From QWHO01 sp021404945 (lineage in GTDB: Bacteria; Vulcanimicrobiota; Xenobia; Xenobiales; QWHO01), in NCBI GenBank assembly GCA_963169765.1, contig CAUJEN010000090.1, positions 1-64,000 of the forward strand: 64,000 bases of DNA, written 5' to 3'. The translations under genes were made by a program, and so were the position numbers. The notes beneath the pieces are model-generated. The model had not been told where the DNA came from. It saw only the letters and a list, made by a program, of their open reading frames with translations, and searched no databases. Positions 53,060-60,752 of the stretch are shown here, piece after piece (the stretch's first letter is position 1; each line of letters starts with the position of its first letter).

Positions 53060-53999
53060 GCTCGGGCAAGAGCTCCTGCATCGAGCTGTAACGGTGCTCG
53101 GGGGTCTTGGCCAGCATGCGGCGGTAGGCCCGGTCGAGCTCCGGGCTAAGATCGGGGCGCCGTTCCAACAGGCTGGGCGGCTCCAGGTGGACCTGGCTGT
53201 AGAGCATTTGCACCGATTGGACCTGGTTGAAGGGGCGCCGACCGGTCAATAGCTCGTGCACGAGCACTCCCAGCGCGTACTGATCGCAGCGGCCGTCCAA
53301 TTCGGTCTGGCCGACCACCTGCTCGGGGGCCATGTAGGCCGGAGTGCCCAGAATTGCTCCCGGCAGCGTCAGGTTACCCTGCGCCTGTATGGGCCGGGCC
53401 AGGCCGAAGTCGACCAGCTTGAGGAAGCCGTCAGCCCGGATGATGATGTTCTCGGGTTTGAGGTTTCGGTGGATGATGCCCTTGGCGTGGGCATAGCTGA
53501 GGGTTTCTGCCAGGGCCAGGAGCCAGGGCCCGGCTTCCTGGGCGCTCAGGCCGCCGGTCCGAATCTTGCGGCGTAAGGGCAGGCCGTTGACCAGCTCGGT
53601 GACCAGGTAGAGCAGCCCTTCGAACTCACCGTAGTCGTCCAGGCGAACGATGTGCGGATGCGACAGCGTCCGCAGAACCTGGACCTCGCGTTGAAAGCGG
53701 GCCCGGAAGCTCGGGTCGCGCGAGACCTCCGGGTTCAGGATCTTGATGGCGCAGGCCTCGGATAGCTCCAGGGTGGCGTCTGGCACGGCCCGGTAGACAA
53801 CCGCAGAAGCTCCCCGGCCAACCGGGCGCAACAGCCGCCAGTTGGCCAGACGCGCCCCGGTGAAGCGGTCGGCCGCCAGCCCGCTGAAGACGCGCTCGAG
53901 TCGAGGAGTGGAGGGGGGAGAGTCCCTGGTCGAGCGCCAGAACCAGGCCCCCGCTACCGCGGCCCCCCCCAGACAGACCGCCGCCACAATTGGGTCCAC
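53037..53999 (-). CDS. membrane-anchored Ser/Thr kinase-like protein with HRN catalytic loop
   Basis: 320 aa. GTG 53999 has GGGAAG 8 nt upstream and gives an N-terminal membrane helix (PIVAAVCLGGAAVAGAWFW). The kinase domain starts near residue 50: Gly loop VGRGASAVVYRAV, Lys in CAIKIL, and DFGLARP are intact. The catalytic loop reads IIHRNLKPENI, with Asn where the catalytic Asp should be; codon AAC at this site is clear. The protein may be a pseudokinase or a weak kinase. It is related to the 17758 kinase, which has HRD. Divergent from the UspA gene. Confidence 0.85.
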   Translation of the reverse strand: MDPIVAAVCLGGAAVAGAWFWRSTRDSPPSTPRLERVFSGLAADRFTGARLANWRLLRPVGRGASAVVYRAVPDATLELSEACAIKILNPEVSRDPSFRARFQREVQVLRTLSHPHIVRLDDYGEFEGLLYLVTELVNGLPLRRKIRTGGLSAQEAGPWLLALAETLSYAHAKGIIHRNLKPENIIIRADGFLKLVDFGLARPIQAQGNLTLPGAILGTPAYMAPEQVVGQTELDGRCDQYALGVLVHELLTGRRPFNQVQSVQMLYSQVHLEPPSLLERRPDLSPELDRAYRRMLAKTPEHRYSSMQELLPELKRGLGL

Positions 54000-54257
54000 C
54001 AGAGCAACTTCCCGAGGGGGCACAGACCTCCCTCTGCCGACGAAGCTCACCCCCCCCTTCCCAAGTCGCTCACTCCATGGTAAGAATCGCAGAGTGCTCC
54101 GGTCGGAAGGAAACGTTCCGTCAGGCCGGAACGATGTCGCTACAGGTGAGGAATCGAATCGATCGCCCAGGAAGATAGCCCCCCCGCCCGGGCCCCAGCC
54201 CGCGTCTCTGCGCCGCATCGCGCGCCATCCTTCGCAACGAGGCCTGAAACACTTCAC

Positions 54258-54713
54258 ATGAATATCCAACGGATCCTATTTCCTTACACGGGGGTGGACG
54301 AGGAGTCAGATCTACTGGTGCAGATCTGCCGCTACGCCAGGGCTGTCAAGGCCAGTGTCACGGTGCTCCAGGTCGTGGAGGTGCCGCTGTCCTTGCCCGA
54401 GGACGCCCCGTCCACCGCTCTTCCCAAGATGGAGGAAGCTCATCAGTTGCTCGAGTGCGCCGAGTTGATCGCTCGCCGCAATGGCATCCAGGTCGAGGTC
54501 GAGGTGATGCAAGCCCGCGAGGTGGGCCCGGGCATCGTGCGGGCGGCCGAGTCGCTGCCCGCCGATCTCCTGGTCGTCGCCGGGGTGCGCAGCGCCCACC
54601 ATCCCGATGAGCCGATGGGCGAAACCATCGGCTACCTCATCCGCAACGCACCATGTCCCATCTGGATTGGGTGTCAGCCCAATCCCAACGGCAAGCGCGA
54701 GCTGGAAGGCTAG
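54258..54713 (+). CDS. universal stress protein
   Basis: 151 aa. The UspA fold is visible: ILFPYTGVDEESDLLVQICR at the N-terminus, DLLVVAGVRSAHHPDEPMGE and YLIRNAPCPIWIG at the C-terminus. The usual G-x2-G-x9-G-S ATP motif is altered, so ATP binding is uncertain. It is followed after 5 bp by a TrkA-N gene and then a second TrkA gene, so it may modulate potassium transport. Confidence 0.82.
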   Translation: MNIQRILFPYTGVDEESDLLVQICRYARAVKASVTVLQVVEVPLSLPEDAPSTALPKMEEAHQLLECAELIARRNGIQVEVEVMQAREVGPGIVRAAESLPADLLVVAGVRSAHHPDEPMGETIGYLIRNAPCPIWIGCQPNPNGKRELEG

Positions 54714-54718
54714 CTCGC

Positions 54719-55126
54719 ATGCCCAAACGGATCGTCATCGTCGGTTGCGGTCGCACGGGAGCTGAGCTGGGACGCATTTTGAACCGTGACGGCCATAGCC
54801 TGGTCATGATCGACAACGACCCCGAGTCGCTCAAGAGGCTCAGTGGCGACGTCAAGGTTCGTACCGTGCTGGGCAACGGAGTCAGTCTGACGATCTTGAA
54901 GGAGTCGGGCATCGAGCGGGCCGACGTCTGTGTGGCCGTGACCAACCGCAACTGTGTCAACCTGGCCGCCGCATTGATCGCCCAGCGTCACTTCATGGTG
55001 GAGCGAGTCGTCGCTCGCATCACCGACCCGCGCAGCGTCAACCTCTGGGAGTCGGCTGGCATCCATATCCTTTGCCCTACCGCGGTGCTGGCCTCCGAGG
55101 CCGAGCGCATCATTCTGGCTACCTGA
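54719..55126 (+). CDS. TrkA N-terminal (RCK-N) domain protein
   Basis: 135 aa. IVIVGCGRTGAELGRIL is the Rossmann NAD motif of RCK-N regulators, with the acidic strand end VMIDNDPESLKRL. It has no RCK-C domain, so it is a single-domain TrkA. It lies between the USP and a complete TrkA gene with gaps of 5 and 9 bp, so the two TrkA proteins probably form a hetero-assembly gating a K+ channel or transporter encoded elsewhere. Confidence 0.85.
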   Translation: MPKRIVIVGCGRTGAELGRILNRDGHSLVMIDNDPESLKRLSGDVKVRTVLGNGVSLTILKESGIERADVCVAVTNRNCVNLAAALIAQRHFMVERVVARITDPRSVNLWESAGIHILCPTAVLASEAERIILAT

Positions 55127-55135
55127 GGAGTCTGC

Positions 55136-55786
55136 GTGTACTTCGTCATTTGCGGCGGCGGCGAGGTCGCGTTCCACCTCGCTCTGGACCTGGTCGGTAA
55201 GGGTCACGAGGTGACCGTGGTGAGTCGCGACCACGCCATGGTCAAGCGGCTCGAGGGTCGTTGCTCGGCCATTGACGGCCAGGCCTGGGACCCGGCCACC
55301 CTGGAGTCAGCCGGCCTGCGCCGGGCCGACGCTCTGGTGGCCTGTGAGCCTCGCGACGAGGACAACCTGGTGATCTGCCACCTGGTCGATCTGCTCCAGC
55401 TTCCCGTGCGCACCATCGCCACCGTGCACAACCCCAAGAACGAAGCTCTCTACTACGAGTTGGGCATCGACGCCATCGTAGGCACCACCACCACCATCGC
55501 CCAGGTGATCGAGCACGAGCTTCCCAGCGCCGAGCTGTTGCCGCTGATGACCCTGCGGCGCGGCGGGATGAAGATGGTGGAGGGCGAGATTCCCTACGGG
55601 GCCCCCTGCGTGGGAAAAGCCCTGCACCAGATCTCCATGCCTGGCGGCACACTCATCATCACGCTGGTTCGCGGTGATCAGGTCATCTTGCCCCACGGCG
55701 GAACGGTGGTCGAAGTGGGAGACGTGCTGATCGGCCTGGCTGAGGCCGACCGTCTGAACGACCTGAGGCGGGTTCTGTTCGGCTGA
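55136..55786 (+). CDS. trkA: TrkA-type potassium uptake regulator (RCK-N plus RCK-C)
   Basis: 216 aa from GTG 55136. The N-terminus YFVICGGGEVAFHLALDL is the dinucleotide motif; RRADALVACEPRDEDNLVIC is the typical RCK-N strand. The C-terminal part (about 145-215, MVEGEIPYGAPCVGKALHQI, then LPHGGTVVEVGDVLIGLAEA) is an RCK-C domain. No trkH/ktrB is in the window. Confidence 0.88.
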   Translation: MYFVICGGGEVAFHLALDLVGKGHEVTVVSRDHAMVKRLEGRCSAIDGQAWDPATLESAGLRRADALVACEPRDEDNLVICHLVDLLQLPVRTIATVHNPKNEALYYELGIDAIVGTTTTIAQVIEHELPSAELLPLMTLRRGGMKMVEGEIPYGAPCVGKALHQISMPGGTLIITLVRGDQVILPHGGTVVEVGDVLIGLAEADRLNDLRRVLFG

Positions 55787-56364
55787 CCCTTCTGTGATCG
55801 CGGATCACTGATTCATCTGGCTCCGGCCCGGTAGGATACGACCATTTGCTCCTGGTCATGGCGACCCGGCGAGAATGAATCGACAGAGCCTTTTTCGAAG
55901 TGAGCCTGGCTCTGCTCGAGCAGGAACTGGCGGTGCGCCAGCGACTCACTCAGTCCGATGAGGCCGTAACCCGTCTGGGGCCTCGGGACCAGACACGATA
56001 CCAGTCTTTCCGACATCGAGGCCCGCCTTCGTCGCCTGGACTGTGCAGCCTGCCGATGTCTTCGCACTCAGGTTTTGAGCTCTGGAGCTGAGCTTCAGCG
56101 TGCACTGTCAAGCGCAAGTCATTCGGCAAAGCTCACCGACAGCTCTCGCCCAGATCCCAGAGCGACCCTGACGCGCGATACGCGCTCCGAGTTTTCATGC
56201 GGATCCCCTGTCTGGCCTTGGGATATCCCACTCCAACCCCGTGGATCCCCAAATTGCTTGGGAACCAACCGGCACTGCGAGCTTGTTACCAGGCAGGCCC
56301 TGGCGATCCCCAGGACTGCATCATCGTCTTCCCGCAACGATCCGACAGTGCACTGCGACGAAGT
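55787..56364. other. 577-bp interval with possible decayed coiled-coil gene
   Basis: No intact gene. Plus-strand phrases LLEQELAVRQRLTQSDEAV (from about 55912) and SLSDIEARLRRLDCAACR (about 56000-56055) lie in different frames and look like one coiled-coil protein split by a frameshift. The rest, to 56364, shows no coding bias. No promoter or terminator identified. Confidence 0.4.
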
Positions 56365-57027
56365 TTAGCTCTGGCTGATGGCGAAGCGCTGCTGCGGGAA
56401 GTGTCCCTGGAGCACGTAGCCGTCGCCGGTGGGGGAGAGCTCGAAATCCTGGAAGGCGTAGTGCCCGTCGATGGTGATGCGCCCGTCCTGATGGCGGGTC
56501 AAGCTGAAGGACTGCTCGGGAAGGTTGCTCTCCACCAGCGTGGTGTCGCCTTGCTGGGTCAACCGGAACGTCTCCCCTTCCTCCCAGTCGCTTCTCACCT
56601 CGGCCGAGTCGCCCTGGCGGGTGGCTGTCCAGGCCCGCCCGGAGAACATGCTGTCGACCCGCAGCGTGGTGCCGTCGTCACGAATGGTGAAGTCGTTGAG
56701 ATCTTCCTGGCAGTCAGCCACGGTCAGGTTGCCCTGCTTCTCCAGGCGATAATCCTGGAAGTGGTGCAGACCGTCCACCTCGGTGGCCTGACCGTCCGAG
56801 ATGACCGTGAAGTCGCGCTGGGGGAAGGTACCGTCCTCCAGATGACCGACGATGGTCGTCTGTCCTGGCTGCTCTCGGTGGCCTACCAGCAAGGCCTTGC
56901 CGTCCAGGCTGATGCCCAGTCCCGGGGCCAGCTCGAGCCCTACTGTCGCAGTGTGCAGGCTGGGCGGGAAGGGAAGTTGGGGGTCAAGATATCCTGTTGG
57001 CACTCCGGCCATCAATCGTACGCTCAT
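56365..57027 (-). CDS. beta-repeat protein with about seven 20-residue units
   Basis: 220 aa from ATG 57027 (GGGAG 7 nt upstream). From about residue 75 to the end the sequence divides into units of 20-21 residues. Each begins with an aromatic and a strand, then a G/D turn and a second strand: DFTVISDGQATEVDGLHHFQ, DYRLEKQGNLTVADCQEDLN, DFTIRDDGTTLRVDSMFSGR, SFSLTRHQDGRITIDGHYAF, DFELSPTGDGYVLQGHFPQQ. This suggests an elongated beta solenoid or open sheet. No signal peptide. Function unknown. Confidence 0.6.
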   Translation of the reverse strand: MSVRLMAGVPTGYLDPQLPFPPSLHTATVGLELAPGLGISLDGKALLVGHREQPGQTTIVGHLEDGTFPQRDFTVISDGQATEVDGLHHFQDYRLEKQGNLTVADCQEDLNDFTIRDDGTTLRVDSMFSGRAWTATRQGDSAEVRSDWEEGETFRLTQQGDTTLVESNLPEQSFSLTRHQDGRITIDGHYAFQDFELSPTGDGYVLQGHFPQQRFAISQS

Positions 57028-57166
57028 GGGATCTCCCTGTGCAGAATCGTCTGCCCGCACTTTGCGCCATGAGGGGTTGATGGGATGTTACCGGATCGTA
57101 ACCGTCTCCACGAACAGGGGTTGGTCGAGCTGCTCGCCGTAGCCTTCCCCCTCTCGTCGTCGGGGA

Positions 57167-57482
57167 TCACGCCACCATCCAGGCCTGCTCTGGCTTTCCG
57201 GGGCAGCGGCCTACGGTCACCTGCTCGCCCTCGGAGCGCTGGCGCACGGGCAGACTGGCCGCGGCCATGGTGGAGAACATCGGCCATGGTGGAGAACATC
57301 GCCCCCACCACCGAGCTCGGTGTCATCGCCTTCGTCTGGGGGGTGCGAGCCAGGTTGCGCACCACCGAGTGCTCGGCCAGGCTGCGGGCGTAGGCTGACT
57401 CGGCGCGCAGCTCGCGCTCGCGGGGGTCGTTGGGGCCGCAACTCATCACGAGAAGAGCCAGAACCAGCAATATCCGGGTCAT
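57167..57482 (-). pseudogene. small lipoprotein gene frameshifted by a 19-bp tandem duplication
   Basis: ATG 57482 begins MTRILLVLALLVMSC, a lipoprotein signal with lipobox. The frame reads normally to AMFSTMA. There an exact 19-bp tandem repeat (57263-57281 and 57282-57300) shifts the frame. Removing one unit gives MAAASLPVRQRSEGEQVTVG and a stop at 57167-57169, with strong third-position G/C in that frame. As it stands the frame continues to 57024 with poor codon bias. Confidence 0.65.
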
Positions 57483-57674
57483 CCCTTTAATTTTCTGGAG
57501 GGTCGGAGCGGCTTCCGCCGGAACACCTTCCTGTGCGGAAACCGTCTCTTCTGCAGGCATTGCTTGCGGCTGCCGGGTGGGGGTTGGAGTGGGCAGGTGG
57601 TCCCCGATGCCGGGCACGGGTCAGGCAGCACTCCGATCGGAGCGAGCTCCTTTTTGGACGACCGTGTCAGATGG
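57483..57674. other. intergenic, no gene seen
   Basis: About 190 bp between the lipoprotein start and the toxin-antitoxin promoter. A frame on the minus strand continues upstream of ATG 57482 but shows Pro/Thr-rich non-coding character. Confidence 0.35.
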
Positions 57675-57709
57675 TTGCTCGACAATGACTGGTCAGTTAC
57701 ACTGGTCAA
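57675..57709 (+). promoter_or_regulatory. promoter and operator of the Phd/PIN operon, leaderless geometry
   Basis: TTGCTC (57675-57680) and TACACT (57698-57703) are 17 bp apart, and 6 bp separate the -10 from GTG 57710. ACTGGTCA occurs twice as a direct repeat (57688-57695 and 57701-57708, 13 bp apart), overlapping the -10, a likely antitoxin operator. Confidence 0.65.
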
Positions 57710-57937
57710 GTGAGAACGATGAATGCATCCGACTTCAAAGCTCGTTGCCTTGCGTTGCTCGACGAGATCGCCGAGCGGGGGGAGGAGATCACCATTCTAA
57801 AGCGGGGCCGTCCGGTGGCCCGGTTGGTCCCGGTGTTGCCTGAGACTTATCCTCAGCTGTCTTTGCGCGGGACGGTCGACATCCTGGGGGACATCGTCAA
57901 TTCTCCGCAGGAAGAGTGGGAAGCAGAGCAAGTTTGA
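57710..57937 (+). CDS. Phd/YefM-type antitoxin
   Basis: 75 aa from GTG 57710; ATG 57719 is an alternative. MNASDFKARCLALLDEIAER followed by GEEITILKRGRPVARLVPV is the Phd/YefM DNA-binding fold; the C-terminal half is the toxin-binding arm. It is followed by a PIN toxin whose start overlaps its stop. The promoter places the 5' end of the mRNA at the GTG. Confidence 0.85.
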   Translation: MRTMNASDFKARCLALLDEIAERGEEITILKRGRPVARLVPVLPETYPQLSLRGTVDILGDIVNSPQEEWEAEQV

Positions 57938-58335
57938 GATACTTGCTGGATACCCACATTCTCCTCTGGTGGGGCCAGGGAGCGCTCGAATTGTTGACCG
58001 AGCCGGAGCGGCACGTTCTTGAAGAGGAGATCGGCCACCATGAGCTTCTGCTGAGCGATATCTCGCTGTGGGAGGTCGCCCTGCTCGTAGAGCGTCAGCG
58101 CATTCGACTGGGCTTGCCATTGCAGGACTGGCTCGAGCGAGCCACCGCTCCTCCTCTGGTCCGACGGTGCGCGCTTTGTCCTGCAGTGGTGGCCGAGACC
58201 CTCTCCTTGCCTGAGAGCTTCCACTGTGATCCGGCCGACCGGCTCATCGTGTCTACCGCCCGAGTGCACCAGGCGACTGTCTTGACGCGAGATCAGCGCA
58301 TTCGCGAGAGCGGGGTCGTAGCTGTGCTCTCCTGA
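57934..58335 (+). CDS. vapC: PIN-domain toxin (VapC family)
   Basis: 133 aa from TTG 57934, overlapping the antitoxin stop (TTGA), the same coupling as the 10999 toxin. RYLLDTHILLWW carries the first Asp, ISLWEVALL the Glu, DPADRLIVSTARV the second Asp, and LTRDQRIRES the last acidic residue. This is the YefM-PIN (AF_1683-like) group of toxin pairs. Expected ribonuclease. Confidence 0.85.
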   Translation: MRYLLDTHILLWWGQGALELLTEPERHVLEEEIGHHELLLSDISLWEVALLVERQRIRLGLPLQDWLERATAPPLVRRCALCPAVVAETLSLPESFHCDPADRLIVSTARVHQATVLTRDQRIRESGVVAVLS

Positions 58336-58540
58336 TCGGGCCGGAAAGCACGCCGTCGATTCAGCCTCTCGGATCTCAAGAATCTCGCGGACCGGCTTTC
58401 GCCATGGAAGCTCCCCGGGTAAGCGACCCCGCCTTCCGGCTTCGTGCGTGTTCGGAGAACCTGTATGCCTCCACCCCTCAGGTCCGAGGAGAGCCGGGGT
58501 GGAGCCCACTTGCATCCGCCGCCAGGACGTCAACACGAGC
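58336..58540. other. intergenic, no gene seen
   Basis: About 200 bp upstream of the marR promoter; no coding frame with good codon bias. Confidence 0.35.
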
Positions 58541-58575
58541 TTGACGCATTCGGCTAAATAGTTTAATATTAAAAC
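58541..58575 (+). promoter_or_regulatory. marR promoter with overlapping palindrome, leaderless geometry
   Basis: TTGACG (58541-58546) and TAATAT (58564-58569) are 17 bp apart; GTG 58576 follows 6 bp after the -10. The perfect palindrome TTTAATATTAAA (58562-58573) covers the -10. A related sequence TTTGATGTTAAA lies at about 59047-59058 before the pirin gene. Confidence 0.7.
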
Positions 58576-59022
58576 GTGCCCACACACTACCAGGGAAACG
58601 AGCGCGAAGTGCGCGCTTTGAACACGTTCATCAAGCTGCAGCGGGCGGCCGAGTCGCTCAACGCCCGGTTGCAGCCCGAGTTGACCCGGGCCGGGTTGAC
58701 GGTGAGCCAGTTCGGGGTCCTTGAGGCTCTGCTCCACCTCGGTCCGATGTGCCAGAAAGAGCTGGGGCAGAAATTGCTCCAGAGCGGTGGCAATATCACC
58801 ATGGTGATCAATAACCTTGAGAAGCGCAATCTGGTCAAGCGCACCCGCGATCGTCAGGACCGCCGCTACGTGCAGGTCGCCCTGACGGCCGAGGGCCGGA
58901 ACCTGATCGTGGAGCTCTTTCCCGGCCACGCCCGCGCGATTGCCGGCCAGATGGAGGTCCTTTCCGCAGCCGAGCAAGACAGTCTGGCCGCGTTTTGCAG
59001 GCGCCTGGGCAAGCAACACTGA
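58576..59022 (+). CDS. MarR-family transcriptional regulator
   Basis: 148 aa from GTG 58576. The winged helix is visible: LTVSQFGVLEALLHLGPMCQ, KELGQKLLQSGGNITMVINN, LVKRTRDRQDRRYVQVALTA (wing with the DRR basic loop). It is the first gene of a cluster with pirin and a flavin reductase. The palindromes at its own promoter and before the pirin gene are likely operators, so it should repress itself and the downstream pair. Confidence 0.92.
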   Translation: MPTHYQGNEREVRALNTFIKLQRAAESLNARLQPELTRAGLTVSQFGVLEALLHLGPMCQKELGQKLLQSGGNITMVINNLEKRNLVKRTRDRQDRRYVQVALTAEGRNLIVELFPGHARAIAGQMEVLSAAEQDSLAAFCRRLGKQH

Positions 59023-59039
59023 GCGTGGTTTTTTATAGC

Positions 59040-59078
59040 GCAGTAATTTGATGTTAAATCAATGGAGGAGCCCAAAAA
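59040..59078 (+). promoter_or_regulatory. probable MarR operator and Shine-Dalgarno before pirin
   Basis: TTTGATGTTAAATCAA (about 59047-59062) is an inverted repeat (TTGAT...ATCAA) that resembles the marR palindrome. GGAGGAG lies just before GTG 59079. Confidence 0.55.
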
Positions 59079-59768
59079 GTGATTACCCTGCGACCTGAGA
59101 AAGAACGAGGCCGAACCCGGCTGGACTGGCTGGATAGCCGCCACAGCTTCTCCTTCGGCCAGTATCAAGACCCGCATCACGTCGAGTTTCGCGATCTTCG
59201 CGTCATCAACGACGACCGGGTGGGACCGGGAGGCGGATTTCCCACCCATCCCCATCGCGACATGGAGATCCTGACCTGTGTGCTGGAGGGACAACTGGCT
59301 CACCAGGATAGCCTCGGTACCGGCTCGGTGATCGGCCCGGGCGAGCTTCAGAAGATGAGCGCCGGCAGCGGCATTCGCCACAGCGAGTTCAACGCTTCCG
59401 AGAGCCATCCAGTTCACTTCTACCAGATCTGGATTTACCCCGAGCAATCCGGGCTGGCTCCCAGCTACGAGCAGAAAGCCACCCCGCCGGGGCCTGGTTT
59501 GCATCTGGTGGCCTCTCCCGAAGGGGGCGAGAGGGCCGTGCGAGTGCACCAGGACGTGTGGGTTTACCTGGGACGGCTGCTCGACGGAGCAGAGCTGGAG
59601 CACGCCCTGGCCCCCGACCGGCATGCCTACCTGCAGGTGACCAGGGGGCAAGTGCAACTGAACGGCTTGAGCCTGAGCGCCGGTGACGGCGCAGCCATCA
59701 GTCAGGAGGAGTGGTTGCGCTTGCGCTCACCGGGTCCGGCCGAGATTTTGTTGTTCGATTTGAACTGA
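59079..59768 (+). CDS. pirin-family protein
   Basis: 229 aa cupin. Metal-site residues are in GGGFPTHPHRDMEILTCVLE (His/His) and SAGSGIRHSEFNASESHPVH (His/Glu). Bacterial pirins of this class often act as quercetin-type dioxygenases or stress-linked cupins. GTG start with GGAGGAG upstream. It lies between marR and an NADPH-dependent FMN reductase, the usual MarR-pirin redox-stress arrangement. Confidence 0.92.
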   Translation: MITLRPEKERGRTRLDWLDSRHSFSFGQYQDPHHVEFRDLRVINDDRVGPGGGFPTHPHRDMEILTCVLEGQLAHQDSLGTGSVIGPGELQKMSAGSGIRHSEFNASESHPVHFYQIWIYPEQSGLAPSYEQKATPPGPGLHLVASPEGGERAVRVHQDVWVYLGRLLDGAELEHALAPDRHAYLQVTRGQVQLNGLSLSAGDGAAISQEEWLRLRSPGPAEILLFDLN

Positions 59769-59782
59769 AAGGAAGACATTTC

Positions 59783-60349
59783 ATGCCCAAGATCCTCGCT
59801 TTCTCCGGCAGCACCCGGGAAGGCTCTCACAATCGCAAGCTCATCGCCCTCGGGGCCGAGGCCGTGCGGGCGGCCGGGGCGGATGTCACTGTGCTCGACC
59901 TGCGTGACTACCGATTGCCTGTTTACGACAACGACCTGGAGAACCAGGGGATGCCGGACAACGCTCAGCGCCTGGCGGAGCTGTTCAGCGAGCATCAGGG
60001 ATTCTTGATCGCCTCGCCGGAGTACAACAGCGGCTACTCGCCCCTGGTCAAGAACACCATCGACTGGGTCACCCGGGTCAAGCCGGGCTCGGTCACCCTG
60101 ACTCCCTTTGCAGAGAAGTTCGCCGGCCTGATGGCCGCCTCGCCGGGAGGCTTCGGTGGCCTGCGCGGGCTGCTGCAGCTTCGCACCGTGCTCAGCTCCA
60201 TCAAAGTGCACGTGCTGCACCACCAGGTCACTATCTCCAGCGCTCACGAGGCCTTCGAAAATTCGGGGAAACTGAAAAACCCCTCCCACCAGAAAGCGGT
60301 GGAAGGAGTTGCCGGTGAGCTGGTGCGGATTCTTACGAAACTAAGCTGA
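59783..60349 (+). CDS. NADPH-dependent FMN reductase
   Basis: 188 aa. KILAFSGSTREGSHNRKLI is the FMN phosphate loop; SPEYNSGYSPLVKNTIDWV is the conserved flavin-contact segment; AASPGGFGGLRGLLQLRTVL completes the family pattern of ArsH/YieF-like quinone or azo reductases. ATG 59783 has AAGGAAG upstream, 14 bp after pirin. It converges on and overlaps by 9 bp the next minus-strand gene. Confidence 0.9.
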   Translation: MPKILAFSGSTREGSHNRKLIALGAEAVRAAGADVTVLDLRDYRLPVYDNDLENQGMPDNAQRLAELFSEHQGFLIASPEYNSGYSPLVKNTIDWVTRVKPGSVTLTPFAEKFAGLMAASPGGFGGLRGLLQLRTVLSSIKVHVLHHQVTISSAHEAFENSGKLKNPSHQKAVEGVAGELVRILTKLS

Positions 60350-60685
60350 CGCCTGGCGGGCGGCTTCCCGCTCCTCCTTGGCCTTGTTGTGCTCGATGGC
60401 CCAGGCCGTGGCGCCGAGCGCGGCGCCGGCCGCCAGGCCGACCATGGTGCAGATCGGAAAGGCGTTGGCCCAGCCCATGCTGGCCCTGAGGGCCCAGCCC
60501 ACGGTGCCGGCCACCGAGCCCACGCCCAGGGCGGTGACGCCCATCTTGCCCCAGAGGGAGTTCTTCTTCTTGGTCTCTTCCGAGCGCTTGAACTTGTCCA
60601 GCTCGCTGGTGGGAGCCGCCTGGGTGGAGGCCACCGTGCCGTAGCCGCGCAAACCGATACCGGGGTTGAAGGTCTGGATGGTCAT
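60341..60685 (-). CDS. small membrane protein
   Basis: 114 aa with AGGAGG upstream of ATG 60685. N-terminus soluble (TIQTFNPGIGLRGYGTV), then two hydrophobic helices, about residues 48-68 and 77-97 (MGVTALGVGSVAGTVGWALR, CTMVGLAAGAALGATAW), each Gly/Ala-rich, and a charged tail. No family recognised. Confidence 0.6.
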   Translation of the reverse strand: MTIQTFNPGIGLRGYGTVASTQAAPTSELDKFKRSEETKKKNSLWGKMGVTALGVGSVAGTVGWALRASMGWANAFPICTMVGLAAGAALGATAWAIEHNKAKEEREAARQASA

Positions 60686-60752
60686 GCTGCCTCCTGGTAG
60701 TCGAGTCCTCCTGAGTGTAGCCTGCCCTGGCGCTCAGGTCGTTGCCAGAGGA

